Assembly: GCA_934463165.1 (NCBI GenBank)
Contig: CAKSJG010000012.1
Span: 9,000 to 72,999 of the forward strand
Reading direction: 5' to 3'
DNA: 64,000 nt
Source of the DNA: an uncultured Clostridia bacterium
GTDB lineage: Bacteria > Bacillota > Clostridia > UMGS1810
A program made the position numbers and the translations under genes. Position 1 is the first letter of the stretch, and every line of letters begins with the position of its first letter. The notes beneath the pieces were generated by a model. That model was not told the origin of the DNA. It saw only the letters and a list, made by a program, of their open reading frames with translations, and ran no database searches. This document shows, piece after piece, positions 44,445 to 53,859 of the stretch.

Positions 44445-46556
44445 TTATTCTTTGTTATTTCTGTTATTGATAATTTTTTCCTGAATTGAGCTCGGAACTT
44501 CGGAATAATGCGACGGTTCCATTGTGTACTGTCCTCTTCCCTGTGTACCGGATCTGAGGTCTGTAGCATAACCGAACATTTCCGCAAGCGGAACGTTTGC
44601 CGTAACCTGAGTTACGCCGCCGCTTCTTACTTCCTGGCTCTTAACTATACCGCGTCGTGAGCTTAAGTCACCTATAACGAAACCGAGGTATTCATCGGGA
44701 ACAATAACGTTAACAAGCATGATAGGTTCTTTGATTACAGGGTCTGATTTCTTCATAGCTTCTTTGAATGCCATAGAACCGGCGATCTTGAATGCCATTT
44801 CGGATGAATCGACTTCGTGATAAGAACCGTCATAAAGTGTTACCTTAACGTCAACAACGTTATATCCTGCAAGTACACCGTTTTGCATAGCGCCTTGGAT
44901 ACCTGCGTCAACTGCGGGGATGTATTCCTTCGGAATAGCACCGCCGACAATGTTGTTGACAAACTCGTAACCTTTACCTTCTTCGGTAGGTTCAACTTTG
45001 ATCTTAACATGACCGTACTGACCTTTACCACCGGACTGACGTGCATATTTGCATTCCTGGTCAACCGGTTTTCTGAATGCTTCTCTGTAGGAAACCTGCG
45101 GCTTACCTACGTTTGCTTCAACTTTAAATTCACGGAGAAGTCTGTCTACGATGATTTCAAGGTGAAGCTCACCCATACCTGCGATAATTGTCTGGCCTGT
45201 TTCTTCATCGGTATATGTCTTGAATGTAGGATCTTCTTCTGCAAGCTTTGCAAGAGCGATACCCATCTTTTCCTGACCTGCTTTGGTCTTGGGTTCGATG
45301 GCAACTCTGATAACCGGCTCGGGGAAGTCCATGGATTCAAGGATAATGGGAGCTTTTTCATCACAAAGGGTATCACCCGTTGTGGTGTTTTTAAGACCTA
45401 CGGCAGCAGCTATATCACCGGAATATATTGTTTCGATATCTTCTCTGTGATTTGCATGCATCTGAAGGATTCTTCCCATTCTTTCTTTATTGTTCTTGCA
45501 GGCATTAAGCACATAAGAACCTGCATCGAGTGTACCGGAATATACTCTGAAATAGCAGATTTTTCCGACAAACGGGTCTGTCGCAATCTTAAATGCAAGA
45601 GCTGCAAACGGAGCATCATCGGATGAAGGTCTTTCTTCTTCCGTTTCCGTTCCGGGAATAACACCCTTAATGTTGGGGATGTCGGTAGGCGCCGGCATGT
45701 ATTCGATGATAGCGTCAAGAAGCATCTGAACACCTTTGTTTCTGTAGGATGTTCCGCAAAGCATGGGAACAATCTCGTTATCGATTGTAGCCTTTCTGAG
45801 GGCTTTCTTGAGTTCATCAACGGTAATTTCCTCATCCATGAGGAATTTTTCCATGATGTCATCATCGGTACTTGCAATCGCTTCTACCATTTTATTTCTG
45901 TATTCCTGCGCTTTTTCAAGCATATCGGCAGGAATCTCTTCCTCACCGTATTTTGTTCCCATTTCGTCGTAATATATTTCAGCTTTCATTGTCATAAGAT
46001 CAATGATACCTCTGAATGTATCTTCCGCACCTATAGGAAGCTGAATCGGAATACCGTTTGCATGGAGTCTTTCGTGTACCATGTTTTCTACGTTGTAGAA
46101 ATCGGCACCCATAATATCCATCTTGTTAACATAAATCATTCTCGGTACGTTGTAATCGTCAGCCTGTCTCCATACGGTTTCAGACTGAGGTTCAACACCG
46201 CCCTTTGCACACATAACCGTAACCGAACCGTCAAGTACACGAAGAGATCTCTGAACTTCAACCGTGAAGTCAACGTGTCCCGGTGTATCTATGATATTGA
46301 TTCTGTTTTTGATGCCCGCGTAAGGACCTGCCTTGGGAGCCCAGAAACATGTGGTTGCAGCCGATGTGATGGTTATACCACGCTCCTGCTCCTGAGCCAT
46401 CCAGTCCATGGTAGCAGCACCGTCATGTGTTTCACCGATTTTGTGGTTAACACCTGTATAATAAAGTATTCTTTCGGTTGTCGTGGTTTTACCGGCATCT
46501 ATGTGAGCCATGATACCGATATTTCTTGTATTCTGTAAAGAATATTGTCTTGGCAT
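44445..46556 (-). CDS. fusA: Translation elongation factor G
   Basis: A 703-residue translocase GTPase. The P-loop AHIDAGKT is at 17-24, DTPGHVDF at about 87 and NKMD at about 140; domains II to V are intact. The start MPRQYSLQNTRNIGIMAHID and position in the str operon mark it as the canonical EF-G rather than a paralogue such as Tet(M). An AAAGGAGG ribosome site is present. Confidence 0.98.
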   Translation of the reverse strand: MPRQYSLQNTRNIGIMAHIDAGKTTTTERILYYTGVNHKIGETHDGAATMDWMAQEQERGITITSAATTCFWAPKAGPYAGIKNRINIIDTPGHVDFTVEVQRSLRVLDGSVTVMCAKGGVEPQSETVWRQADDYNVPRMIYVNKMDIMGADFYNVENMVHERLHANGIPIQLPIGAEDTFRGIIDLMTMKAEIYYDEMGTKYGEEEIPADMLEKAQEYRNKMVEAIASTDDDIMEKFLMDEEITVDELKKALRKATIDNEIVPMLCGTSYRNKGVQMLLDAIIEYMPAPTDIPNIKGVIPGTETEEERPSSDDAPFAALAFKIATDPFVGKICYFRVYSGTLDAGSYVLNACKNNKERMGRILQMHANHREDIETIYSGDIAAAVGLKNTTTGDTLCDEKAPIILESMDFPEPVIRVAIEPKTKAGQEKMGIALAKLAEEDPTFKTYTDEETGQTIIAGMGELHLEIIVDRLLREFKVEANVGKPQVSYREAFRKPVDQECKYARQSGGKGQYGHVKIKVEPTEEGKGYEFVNNIVGGAIPKEYIPAVDAGIQGAMQNGVLAGYNVVDVKVTLYDGSYHEVDSSEMAFKIAGSMAFKEAMKKSDPVIKEPIMLVNVIVPDEYLGFVIGDLSSRRGIVKSQEVRSGGVTQVTANVPLAEMFGYATDLRSGTQGRGQYTMEPSHYSEVPSSIQEKIINNRNNKE

Positions 46557-46660
46557 AATCGAGTTTTCCTCCTTTCCTCGCTATGAATTACGCCGATAAC
46601 ATACATAAGCGCAATTCGTTTTTGTTGTTATTGACCGCACATATGCGGGCGCAGCACTTA

Positions 46661-47131
46661 TTAGTAACGGTAATGAGAGAATGCTCTGTTGGCCTCTGCC
46701 ATTTTGTGAGTATCTTCTTTCTTTTTAACCGCACTTCCCATGCTGTTTGTAGCATCCATGATTTCACCTGCGAGTCTTTCGCGCATGGTTCTTTCATTTC
46801 TCTGACGTGCATAGAGTGTGAGCCATCTGAGACCGAGAGTCTGTCTTCTTTCCGGTCTTACTTCAATAGGTACCTGATATGTGGCACCGCCGACTCTTCT
46901 TGCCTTAACTTCGAGAACAGGCATGATGTTTTCCATTGCAGCGGTAAACACTTCAACGGGATCCTTTCCTGTCTTTTCGGCAATAATATCAAATGCTCCG
47001 TATACTATGCTCTGAGCTACACCCTTCTTACCGTCAAGCATGATGTTGTTGATAAGCTTTGTAACAACGATGTTGTTGTACATAGGATCGGGTAAAACTT
47101 CTCTTTTTGCTATATAACCTTTACGTGGCAC
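46661..47131 (-). CDS. rpsG: 30S ribosomal protein S7
   Basis: A 156-residue S7, the primary binder of the 3' domain of 16S rRNA. The start is a GTG (PRKGYIAKREVLPDP) seven bases after AAGGAGGG; the open frame reaches six codons further to an ATG, but that would add an unusual MKEGSK extension. The GGATYQVPIEVRPERR and AEANRAFSHYRY blocks are diagnostic. Confidence 0.97.
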   Translation of the reverse strand: MPRKGYIAKREVLPDPMYNNIVVTKLINNIMLDGKKGVAQSIVYGAFDIIAEKTGKDPVEVFTAAMENIMPVLEVKARRVGGATYQVPIEVRPERRQTLGLRWLTLYARQRNERTMRERLAGEIMDATNSMGSAVKKKEDTHKMAEANRAFSHYRY

Positions 47132-47307
47132 TTTACTTCCCTCCTTCATAATAAAATGATTTCATAGGTACTCAAGTTTTTACAAAACTTGTCAGTGCTC
47201 AATACAAAATAAATATATATAAATTCCGTATTGCCGCACTTGACTTACCTGTTTGTAAGTATCCGTGCAACCGGAGTTACTTACGGTTTAACTGTTAGAT
47301 CCCGGCA

Positions 47308-47721
47308 TTATTTTTTTGGTTTCTTAGCGCCGTATTTGGATCTGGACTGGTTTCTGTTAGCAACACCTGCCGCATCGAGCGTACCACGAATAATGTGATA
47401 TCTTACACCGGGGAGGTCTTTAACTCTTCCTCCTCTGATAAGAACAACACTGTGTTCCTGGAGTGTATGTCCGATACCGGGGATATAAGCAGAAACTTCG
47501 ATTCCGTTTGTAAGTCTTACTCTGGCCATTTTACGAAGAGCCGAGTTAGGCTTTTTGGGAGTCATCGTCTTAACAGTAGTACAAACACCTCTCTTCTGAG
47601 GGGCACTGATATCGGTATTTCTCTTCTTAAGAGAGTTAAAGCCGATCTGAAGTGCGGGCGCGGTGGACTTCTTTACGGATGTCTCTCTGCCCTTTCTTAC
47701 TAACTGATTAAAGGTTGGCAA
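47308..47721 (-). CDS. rpsL: 30S ribosomal protein S12
   Basis: A 137-residue S12, part of the decoding centre. It starts with TTG (MPTFNQLVRKGRE) after GGAGGTG. The TPKKPNSALRK and VKDLPGVRYHIIRG blocks keep the lysines where streptomycin-resistance changes normally occur, so the sequence is of sensitive type. The aspartate in DLPGVRYH is the site modified by RimO, whose gene is at the left edge of the window. Confidence 0.98.
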   Translation of the reverse strand: MPTFNQLVRKGRETSVKKSTAPALQIGFNSLKKRNTDISAPQKRGVCTTVKTMTPKKPNSALRKMARVRLTNGIEVSAYIPGIGHTLQEHSVVLIRGGRVKDLPGVRYHIIRGTLDAAGVANRNQSRSKYGAKKPKK

Positions 47722-47856
47722 ATCTTTTCACCTCCTGCATATAGTATATATATCAAATGCCGAAGCACTCAATAACACGTTTAAATCCTCCGCTTTATAC
47801 GCGGCAAGATCTTAAAAACAGGCATAAATATCCATAGGATACATGCATACTATTGC

Positions 47857-47885
47857 ATTATATCTCATGTTAAAATCAATGTCAA
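47857..47885 (-). promoter_or_regulatory. str operon promoter
   Basis: Perfect consensus on the minus strand: TTGACA (47880-47885), 17 bases, TATAAT (47857-47862). The leader to rpsL is about 130 nt. The rest of the gap 47722-48062 holds only the CE12 terminator at 47991. Confidence 0.85.
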
Positions 47886-47990
47886 GTCATTTTTTTATTT
47901 TGTACAATTTTAACCAATAAATACTTGCATTTATAAGATTTTTTTCAACTCTTGTGCGCAATTGCCGTTATGTGATCCGGCAAAAAATCA

Positions 47991-48019
47991 CCCCGGACAT
48001 GAACCGTGCACATCCGGGG
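47991..48019 (-). terminator. Terminator of the CE12-like esterase gene
   Basis: The stem CCCCGGATG / CATGTCCGGGG (one bulge) is followed on the minus strand by TGATTTTTTG. Confidence 0.75.
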
Positions 48020-48062
48020 CAAAGAATAAAACAATTATACGCAAAAGCACTCACAGCGCGTT

Positions 48063-50432
48063 TTAATTATTATAAGGAATTTTAACATAATCCGAAAGTA
48101 TTGTATCGCTTTTGGCGATGTCTTCAAATATCAGCCTTGCAAGGATATCAGCACTGTTTATATTATAATGTACCGAATCCTTATATTTATATGTAGGATT
48201 ACCGTTTGAATCCAAAACGGGCATTCCGTTTTCATCCGCATTCCACATTTGCTTGAAAACCGATGTTGATTTTCCGTCGGCATCTTTAAGACTTGATTCC
48301 GTTTTGAAATCAATTCCGTAGCCGCCGTCCGAAACAGGCGCAAAAACCGTGCTGCCGTGCTGCCAGAACTCTCGTCTTACCTTTATGTACCCATATGGGT
48401 CATCATCATCCTTGCCTGCTTCTTCATTATATTTTATCGCGGTTTCGGTGAGATAATCCGCTTCAAGAGACGCAATATCCACAACCCTTACATTTTCTTC
48501 TCTGCCGACTTCTCTTACGACATCTCCTCTTTCGGCATATGAATCTTCAAAAGTCGTTGCCGATTCTCCCGACGTGCCGTACGCTTTTATCGTCGGAGTC
48601 AAAAGAATTATTTCGGCATTTTTTTCTCGGCAGCCGGAGATGAACTTTTTCAAATTTGTCTTATACTGCTCCAATGTTGTTCCGAGTGTGGTATTTGTAT
48701 CGTTTATGCCGAGCGCCACGATGACGGTATCTCCGCTGTCGATATTGGGATAAATGGCCCTGTACCACATAAAGTTGTTTTTTCCCCAGTCCGAATTATA
48801 TGAATCACCTGTTATGGGGCCTTCAAGATAAGCCCTTGTTGACCAGCCGCCGAGAGATTTGTTTACGATGTTTATTTTGTCATCAAGATATGCCGAAGCG
48901 TATGTTCCCCAACCCTGATAAGGGAAGTTTTTCTTGTCATTTGTATGAGTATAGTCATTTTCATGGCAAATGGAATCTCCTACAAGCCAAAGAGTCTGTT
49001 CTTTATCCGACATCGGCGCTATACTTTGAATGTTATTAAACATCGGCGTCATATCGTCCCTGAGAGCAATCAGCTTTAAAAAGCTTCCGTCTGTTTCGGT
49101 TACATTAACCGATACTTCTATATCTTTCTTAAGCCCGGAAGTTACATCATCCTGATTATAACCTAATTTTATAAGCTCTCCGTCTTTATACTGCGCCAAT
49201 ATAAGCTTCACCGTCATGGGGTCGTCGGTATTATTCATACAGCTGAGCTTTGCACTTATAAGACCCTTTTCAAACGAATTGCATATAATATATCCGTCTC
49301 TGTCAATGCTTTTGATATAACCGTTATAATCCGAAAATTCATATCTGTATAAATTCTTTTCATCCTCTTTGTATATGACAGCGGAGCATGTATACGGATT
49401 CTTTGATTTTTTCCACGCTTCAAGCAATGCATCGTTGCTTTCATATGTACCTTTTGCAAGTACGCCGCACGAATAAGCGCAATCGCTGTATGTATTCTCG
49501 TTTTCATCAAAATCGAATTTGCCTATTTTTTCATATTCTTTAAGTATTTTATACACCGACTCCGAATCCGAAACGGAATTTATCTTTATATACAGCGGTG
49601 CATAAACATTAAACGATATATTATCCATATATGCCTCCGTACCGTTAAACGGTCTTGAAACATAGATATCCGTTATATCATCGCTCAAAACCCCGTTATA
49701 GAAGCTTGCATTGCTTAAGTGTATACCGTTATTGTAAAAATACGTATCACCCGTCAAAGCGGCAAATTGCCCGGAGCCTTTTTGATAATACTTCATTGTT
49801 ATATATTCATATTCACTGTCGGAAGCCGCAGCGTCCTTAATCATTGCCTTAAGGGTTGATTTTTCAAAATCAAGTATAAATTTGATGCTGTACCATTTAT
49901 TTGCGGAATACGAATAGTCTCCAAATGTGTTGTTGGTTATAAACCCGAATTTACCGTTGCCGTCCGACATAATCCTGCCGAGCAAAATCTCGGTCTGATT
50001 TCCGTTATTCGGATTGGCGGCTGTATAAACATTGCCGTCGGATATAAGAAAACCGAACTGAAGATATCCCGTTTTATCGTTCGGAATATACACATCGGTT
50101 TCAAACAAAACGGTTGAATTTTTTTCACCTCCCAGCGAATATGTATCAGAATAGTTTTTTCCGTTATTTCCCCTCATATCGGGAGTATAATAATATTCAC
50201 CGATACAGGATGCCTGCGCAGGCCGCCCCTGTCCGGGCGCCTTTTCATAAAAATTGCTGCTTTTTGCGGCAATTGTTCCGTCTGATGCTTTTATAACGGC
50301 ACCGTTTTTGCCGCTCTGAAGCACGCCCGTCTCAAAATCTTCGCAGGCCGGATCCGAAGCGTATGTCACCCCCGCGCAGAACAGAGCGAGCATAACAGCA
50401 CATAAAAGCACAAATATTTTCTTCATTTTCAC
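48063..50432 (-). CDS. Secreted SGNH-fold esterase (rhamnogalacturonan acetylesterase type, CE12-like)
   Basis: A 789-residue exported protein. A signal peptide (MKMKKIFVLLCAVMLALFCA, cleavage near TYA-SDP) is followed by a lectin-like beta-sandwich at about 30-280, a linker domain, and the SGNH hydrolase domain from about 478. Catalytic blocks are all visible: GDSICHEN with serine 487, the GGWS block, GIND at 575-578 and DSVH at 752-755. It would remove acetyl groups from pectin or similar glycans outside the cell. No SLH domain is present. The GAGGAG ribosome site is close to the ATG. Confidence 0.85.
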   Translation of the reverse strand: MKMKKIFVLLCAVMLALFCAGVTYASDPACEDFETGVLQSGKNGAVIKASDGTIAAKSSNFYEKAPGQGRPAQASCIGEYYYTPDMRGNNGKNYSDTYSLGGEKNSTVLFETDVYIPNDKTGYLQFGFLISDGNVYTAANPNNGNQTEILLGRIMSDGNGKFGFITNNTFGDYSYSANKWYSIKFILDFEKSTLKAMIKDAAASDSEYEYITMKYYQKGSGQFAALTGDTYFYNNGIHLSNASFYNGVLSDDITDIYVSRPFNGTEAYMDNISFNVYAPLYIKINSVSDSESVYKILKEYEKIGKFDFDENENTYSDCAYSCGVLAKGTYESNDALLEAWKKSKNPYTCSAVIYKEDEKNLYRYEFSDYNGYIKSIDRDGYIICNSFEKGLISAKLSCMNNTDDPMTVKLILAQYKDGELIKLGYNQDDVTSGLKKDIEVSVNVTETDGSFLKLIALRDDMTPMFNNIQSIAPMSDKEQTLWLVGDSICHENDYTHTNDKKNFPYQGWGTYASAYLDDKINIVNKSLGGWSTRAYLEGPITGDSYNSDWGKNNFMWYRAIYPNIDSGDTVIVALGINDTNTTLGTTLEQYKTNLKKFISGCREKNAEIILLTPTIKAYGTSGESATTFEDSYAERGDVVREVGREENVRVVDIASLEADYLTETAIKYNEEAGKDDDDPYGYIKVRREFWQHGSTVFAPVSDGGYGIDFKTESSLKDADGKSTSVFKQMWNADENGMPVLDSNGNPTYKYKDSVHYNINSADILARLIFEDIAKSDTILSDYVKIPYNN

Positions 50433-50460
50433 ATCTCCTCACATAATATCTTTCACGATT

Positions 50461-50490
50461 ATTATAGCATTTCAAAAATTAATATATCAA
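50461..50490 (-). promoter_or_regulatory. Promoter of the CE12-like esterase gene
   Basis: TTGATA (50485-50490), 18 bases, TATAAT (50461-50466) on the minus strand. Confidence 0.6.
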
Positions 50491-50551
50491 TAGCAAAACA
50501 TATACATTTAATTGCAAAAAGTGACTTTTTAAAAAGGCGCAAAAAAATTTG

Positions 50552-50580
50552 TTGAATTTTTAATCCGTTTATGTTAAACT
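50552..50580 (+). promoter_or_regulatory. Promoter of the divergent AraC gene
   Basis: TTGAAT (50552-50557), 17 bases, TAAACT (50575-50580), followed by the ribosome site GGGAGG and a GTG start at 50612. Confidence 0.5.
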
Positions 50581-50611
50581 AAACTCAATAATATGTGGGA
50601 GGTGTGTTAAT

Positions 50612-51366
50612 GTGAGTTGTAAAATGCTTGTTATACCGATTAAAAGCACCGGTCTGACCGACATAATTCCGTATTGTGCCGGATATCAAGTATGCGAACC
50701 CTATGACTTTTTCGAGGTGGAAAAGTCGGAATTTTACCTTCTTCAGCATGTTGTAAAAGGAGAAGGAGCCGTGATTATAAACGACAAAAAATATAACATG
50801 CACGAAAACCAGACTTTTTTGATGCTGCCGGGAGAATACGGAAAATGGCAGACAGGCAGCGACAACTGCTGGACATACAACTGGATTTCGTTTACCGGAA
50901 CCGCCGCCAAAATGCTTGAGGCTGTCGAAAACAGAATTATAGACAATATAAATCCGAAGCTGTTTTCGGATTTGCTTGATTCAAACGAACTTATTATAAA
51001 CAGACACCTTTTTGCGGCATCAAAGATATTCGAGATACTTTCCTGCATATTTTCCGTCAGAAAAAAATGGGACATGGTAGCGTATATAAAAGATTTAATA
51101 GACTCCAATTATCCGTTTGACATAACAATATCATCAATAGCCGAAAGCATCGGAATTAACAAGCAATATATGTCAAGACTGTTTAAGCAAAAACAAACAT
51201 GAGCATAAAGGAATATATACTGGCGGCAAGAATGAAAGAAGCAAGGCAAATGATTTCGAGAAATATGCGGCTCAGTGAAATATATTATCAATGCGGATAT
51301 AAGGATGTATACTCCTTTTCAAGAGCATACAAAAATTATTACGGCGTATCGCCGAAAAAGTCATAA
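50612..51366 (+). pseudogene. AraC-family regulator with a one-base frameshift
   Basis: The first frame (GTG start, GGGAGG upstream) gives 196 residues: a cupin domain and the first helix-turn-helix, ending INKQYMSRLFKQKQT. The next frame continues at once with MSIKEYILAARMKEARQM and ends GYKDVYSFSRAYKNYYGVSP plus KKS at 51366. Adding one A to the run CAAAAAC near 51187-51193 joins both into a normal AraC protein of about 251 residues (LFKQKTNMSIKEYI). So one base is missing in a homopolymer. Either the gene is disrupted, it is a sequencing error, or expression uses slippage. It is divergent from the esterase and would be its regulator. Confidence 0.85.
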
Positions 51367-51413
51367 AAACCGGAGCATCAATACCCGAACATATTCAAAA
51401 GAATTAAAAATTC

Positions 51414-51513
51414 GTATCGGTTACAGGTGTATGTATTTTATTTTAAGTCGCTCAAACAGGCAGTGCAGTAGCGCTGAACTCGCGAACTTAAAAAAATTCA
51501 CACACCTGTAACC
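51414..51513 (+). repeat. F1 palindromic repeat, copy 4
   Basis: Ends GTATCGGTTACAGGTGTATG and CACACACCTGTAACC, with internal AGCGCTGAACTCGCG. The flank CCTTAGAGAAATTTGGATAT is shared with copy 3 (CCTTAGAGAAGTTTGGATAT), and CTGTCAG with the flank of copy 1. It heads a repeat cluster that fills the gene-free stretch to 51996. Confidence 0.85.
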
Positions 51514-51593
51514 TTAGAGAAATTTGGATATCTGTCAGATATATTTATTTATACAACGGATATTATGCTTATATTGTTTATTGTAAATGACCG

Positions 51594-51964
51594 CGTAGGG
51601 GCGGATAGCATGTCAAGAGTAACATAGTATCCGCCCGAAAAAATACATGTAAACAGGCGGGCAGATATTATCTGCCCCTACGAATAATCGGTCATATACG
51701 TTCCTTGCATTTGATTAAATAATTGTATACGTGTTGTGTTTGCGGAACGGTATAGTCACCGTTCCCTACGTAGCTATTACAAGTTTACAATAAATTATTA
51801 AACGGAATCATATTACAGCTTTTCGTTTAAATCATTTGTTAATTTAAAATATACCTATCAATTCAAATGTAGGGAACGGTGACCACACCGTTCCGATGCA
51901 GAAAATAAACAAAATAATACGATTCAACGCAAGAAAGTGTGCCGAGCCGCTGTTTCTTGCGTTA
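51594..51964 (-). repeat. Composite F3-F2 intergenic repeat, copy C
   Basis: An F3 unit (51594-51682), with GTAGGGGCGGATAGCATG, TATCCGCCCG and GGGCAGATATTATCTGCCCC, is followed by a linker containing GTTCCTTGCA and an F2 unit (51742-51895) with its two GGAACGGT hairpins. The end carries CAACGCAAGAAA, complementary to the TTTCTTGCGTT end of copy B. Order and linkers match copy B in reverse orientation. Confidence 0.8.
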
Positions 51965-51996
51965 AAATGAAAGTGCCCGGATATTAACACGCGCAA

Positions 51997-53859
51997 TTAA
52001 TCCAATTCCTTTTTACCGGTATAAAGCTCATAATATCTGCCGCGAAGCTTTAAGAGTTCGTCATGAGTTCCGCGTTCGATAATTTCACCGTTTTCCAAAA
52101 CCATAATAGCGTCGGCATTACGCACGGTTGAAAGTCTGTGTGCTATAACAAAAGTGGTGCGGTTATGCATCAGCCTGTTCATGCCCTGTTCTATATGACG
52201 CTCCGTCCTCGTATCAACCGATGAGGTCGCCTCATCCAAAACAAGAATTGGCGCTTTTGAAAGTGTGGCGCGCGCAATATTAAGAAGCTGGCGCTGCCCC
52301 TGCGAAAGATTAGAGCCGTCACCCTGAATGACGGTATCGTATCCGTCCGAAAGACGCATTATGAAAGAATGTGCGTCGGCGGTTTTTGCAGCTTCGACAA
52401 CCTCTTCATCCGTCGCGTCAAGACGGCCGTAACGGATATTTTCTTTTACCGTTCCGTTAAAAAGGTGCGTATCCTGCAAAACCATTGCTACATTCTTGCG
52501 AAGATAATTGCGTTTATATTTTTTTATGTCAATACCGTCTATCGTTATGCTTCCCGAATTTATATCATAAAAACGGTTCAGCAGATTTGTAACTGTTGTT
52601 TTGCCGGCTCCCGTGGAGCCGACAAAGGCAATTTTCTGCCCCGGATGAGCAAGCAAACTTATATTTTTTAAAACTGTTTTACCCGGAACATAGCCGAAAG
52701 TAACATCTTTAAGTTCTACATCACCGCATATAGGTTTTGAATCCGTCGCGTCCGCATCATCCGATACCTCGGGGTCACGGTCCATAACGGCAAATACACG
52801 CTCCGCACCGGCAAGAGCCGAGAAAACCGTGTTCATCTGCATTGAAACCTCGTTGACCGGCTGCGAGAACTGCCTTGAATAGTTAACAAACACGGCAAGA
52901 CCGCCTATATCAAACCCGTAAAGCACGCAGAGACATCCGCCTATTCCGGCAGTCAGTGCATAAGACACCTGACTCATATTTCCCATTACGGGGCCCATTA
53001 TTCCGCCGAGAAACTGAGCCATAAACTGTTTTCCGCGCAGGTCGCCGTTCAGAGTCTTAAACTCCTCCACGGTATCGACTTCATGGCAAAAAACTTTTAT
53101 TACTTTGCTGCCCGTAACCGCTTCTTCAATATAGCCGTTAAGAGCTCCGAGGGCAGCCTGCTGTTTTGAATAATACTTGCGGCTCTTCTTTCCTATGAGA
53201 GCTCCGCCTTTTATAAACATAGGCAAAAACAGCACCGTGATTACTGAAAGCCATATGTTTGTATAAAGCATCATGCAAAATGTGCCTATAAGTGTAATCA
53301 AACCCGATATAACGCTGAGTGCGGCGGAATCAAGCATCGTGCCGACATTATCAACATCGTTTGTAAATCTGCTCATTATCTCACCGGTGTTTTCGTCATC
53401 GTAATATCTTGTCGGAAGCGCCTGCATTTTGTTAAACAGTTCGCTCCTTATATTGGCCGTGGCATTTTGCGAAACATGAAGCATGGTTCTGTTTTGAAGA
53501 TATGTTGAGCATACGCTGACAGCATAGATTCCCAAAAGCAGAAGAAGCGCATATACAAAGCCCTCCATGCGTCCTTTAACTATATATTCGTTTATTATCG
53601 GTCTGAGCATGTATGAGCCTGCAAGCTGAGATGCAGCACGAAGCAGCATAAAGAATATTGCCGCCGAAAAATAAAATTTAAACGGCTTTAAATATCCGAA
53701 AAGGCGCTTAAGCGTATCCTTTGTGTTTTTAGGTTTACCACCGCCCGCAGCTCCGCGCCCTCTTCCGCCTCCGGGACCGCGCATGGGAATCTTTGCCGTT
53801 TCCGCTTTATCGGTACTGTTATACTGTTTTTTTAATGTTTCAAGATCCCTTGCCGCCAT
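51997..53859 (-). CDS. ABC exporter half-transporter, canonical ATPase site (620 aa)
   Basis: An export-type permease fused to an ATPase. An N-terminal extension of about 45 residues rich in Gly, Arg and Pro (RGPGGGRGRGAAGGG) precedes six transmembrane segments and the ATPase domain: Walker A GSTGAGKTT, signature LSQGQRQ and Walker B ILVLDEATS with a normal catalytic glutamate. It pairs with the half-transporter upstream, whose ATPase is degenerate. Substrate unknown; multidrug or peptide export is usual for the pair. Stop and start codons of the two genes overlap. Confidence 0.9.
   Translation of the reverse strand: MAARDLETLKKQYNSTDKAETAKIPMRGPGGGRGRGAAGGGKPKNTKDTLKRLFGYLKPFKFYFSAAIFFMLLRAASQLAGSYMLRPIINEYIVKGRMEGFVYALLLLLGIYAVSVCSTYLQNRTMLHVSQNATANIRSELFNKMQALPTRYYDDENTGEIMSRFTNDVDNVGTMLDSAALSVISGLITLIGTFCMMLYTNIWLSVITVLFLPMFIKGGALIGKKSRKYYSKQQAALGALNGYIEEAVTGSKVIKVFCHEVDTVEEFKTLNGDLRGKQFMAQFLGGIMGPVMGNMSQVSYALTAGIGGCLCVLYGFDIGGLAVFVNYSRQFSQPVNEVSMQMNTVFSALAGAERVFAVMDRDPEVSDDADATDSKPICGDVELKDVTFGYVPGKTVLKNISLLAHPGQKIAFVGSTGAGKTTVTNLLNRFYDINSGSITIDGIDIKKYKRNYLRKNVAMVLQDTHLFNGTVKENIRYGRLDATDEEVVEAAKTADAHSFIMRLSDGYDTVIQGDGSNLSQGQRQLLNIARATLSKAPILVLDEATSSVDTRTERHIEQGMNRLMHNRTTFVIAHRLSTVRNADAIMVLENGEIIERGTHDELLKLRGRYYELYTGKKELD

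Noticed and set aside
44817..45626. 269-codon open frame on the plus strand
   Set aside because: Antisense to fusA, whose reading frame is certain.
51926..51963. Hairpin AACGCAAGAAA / TTTCTTGCGTT as terminator of the ABC operon
   Set aside because: No T run follows on the minus strand, and the sequence is the conserved end of the F2 repeat; termination there remains possible but is not supported.
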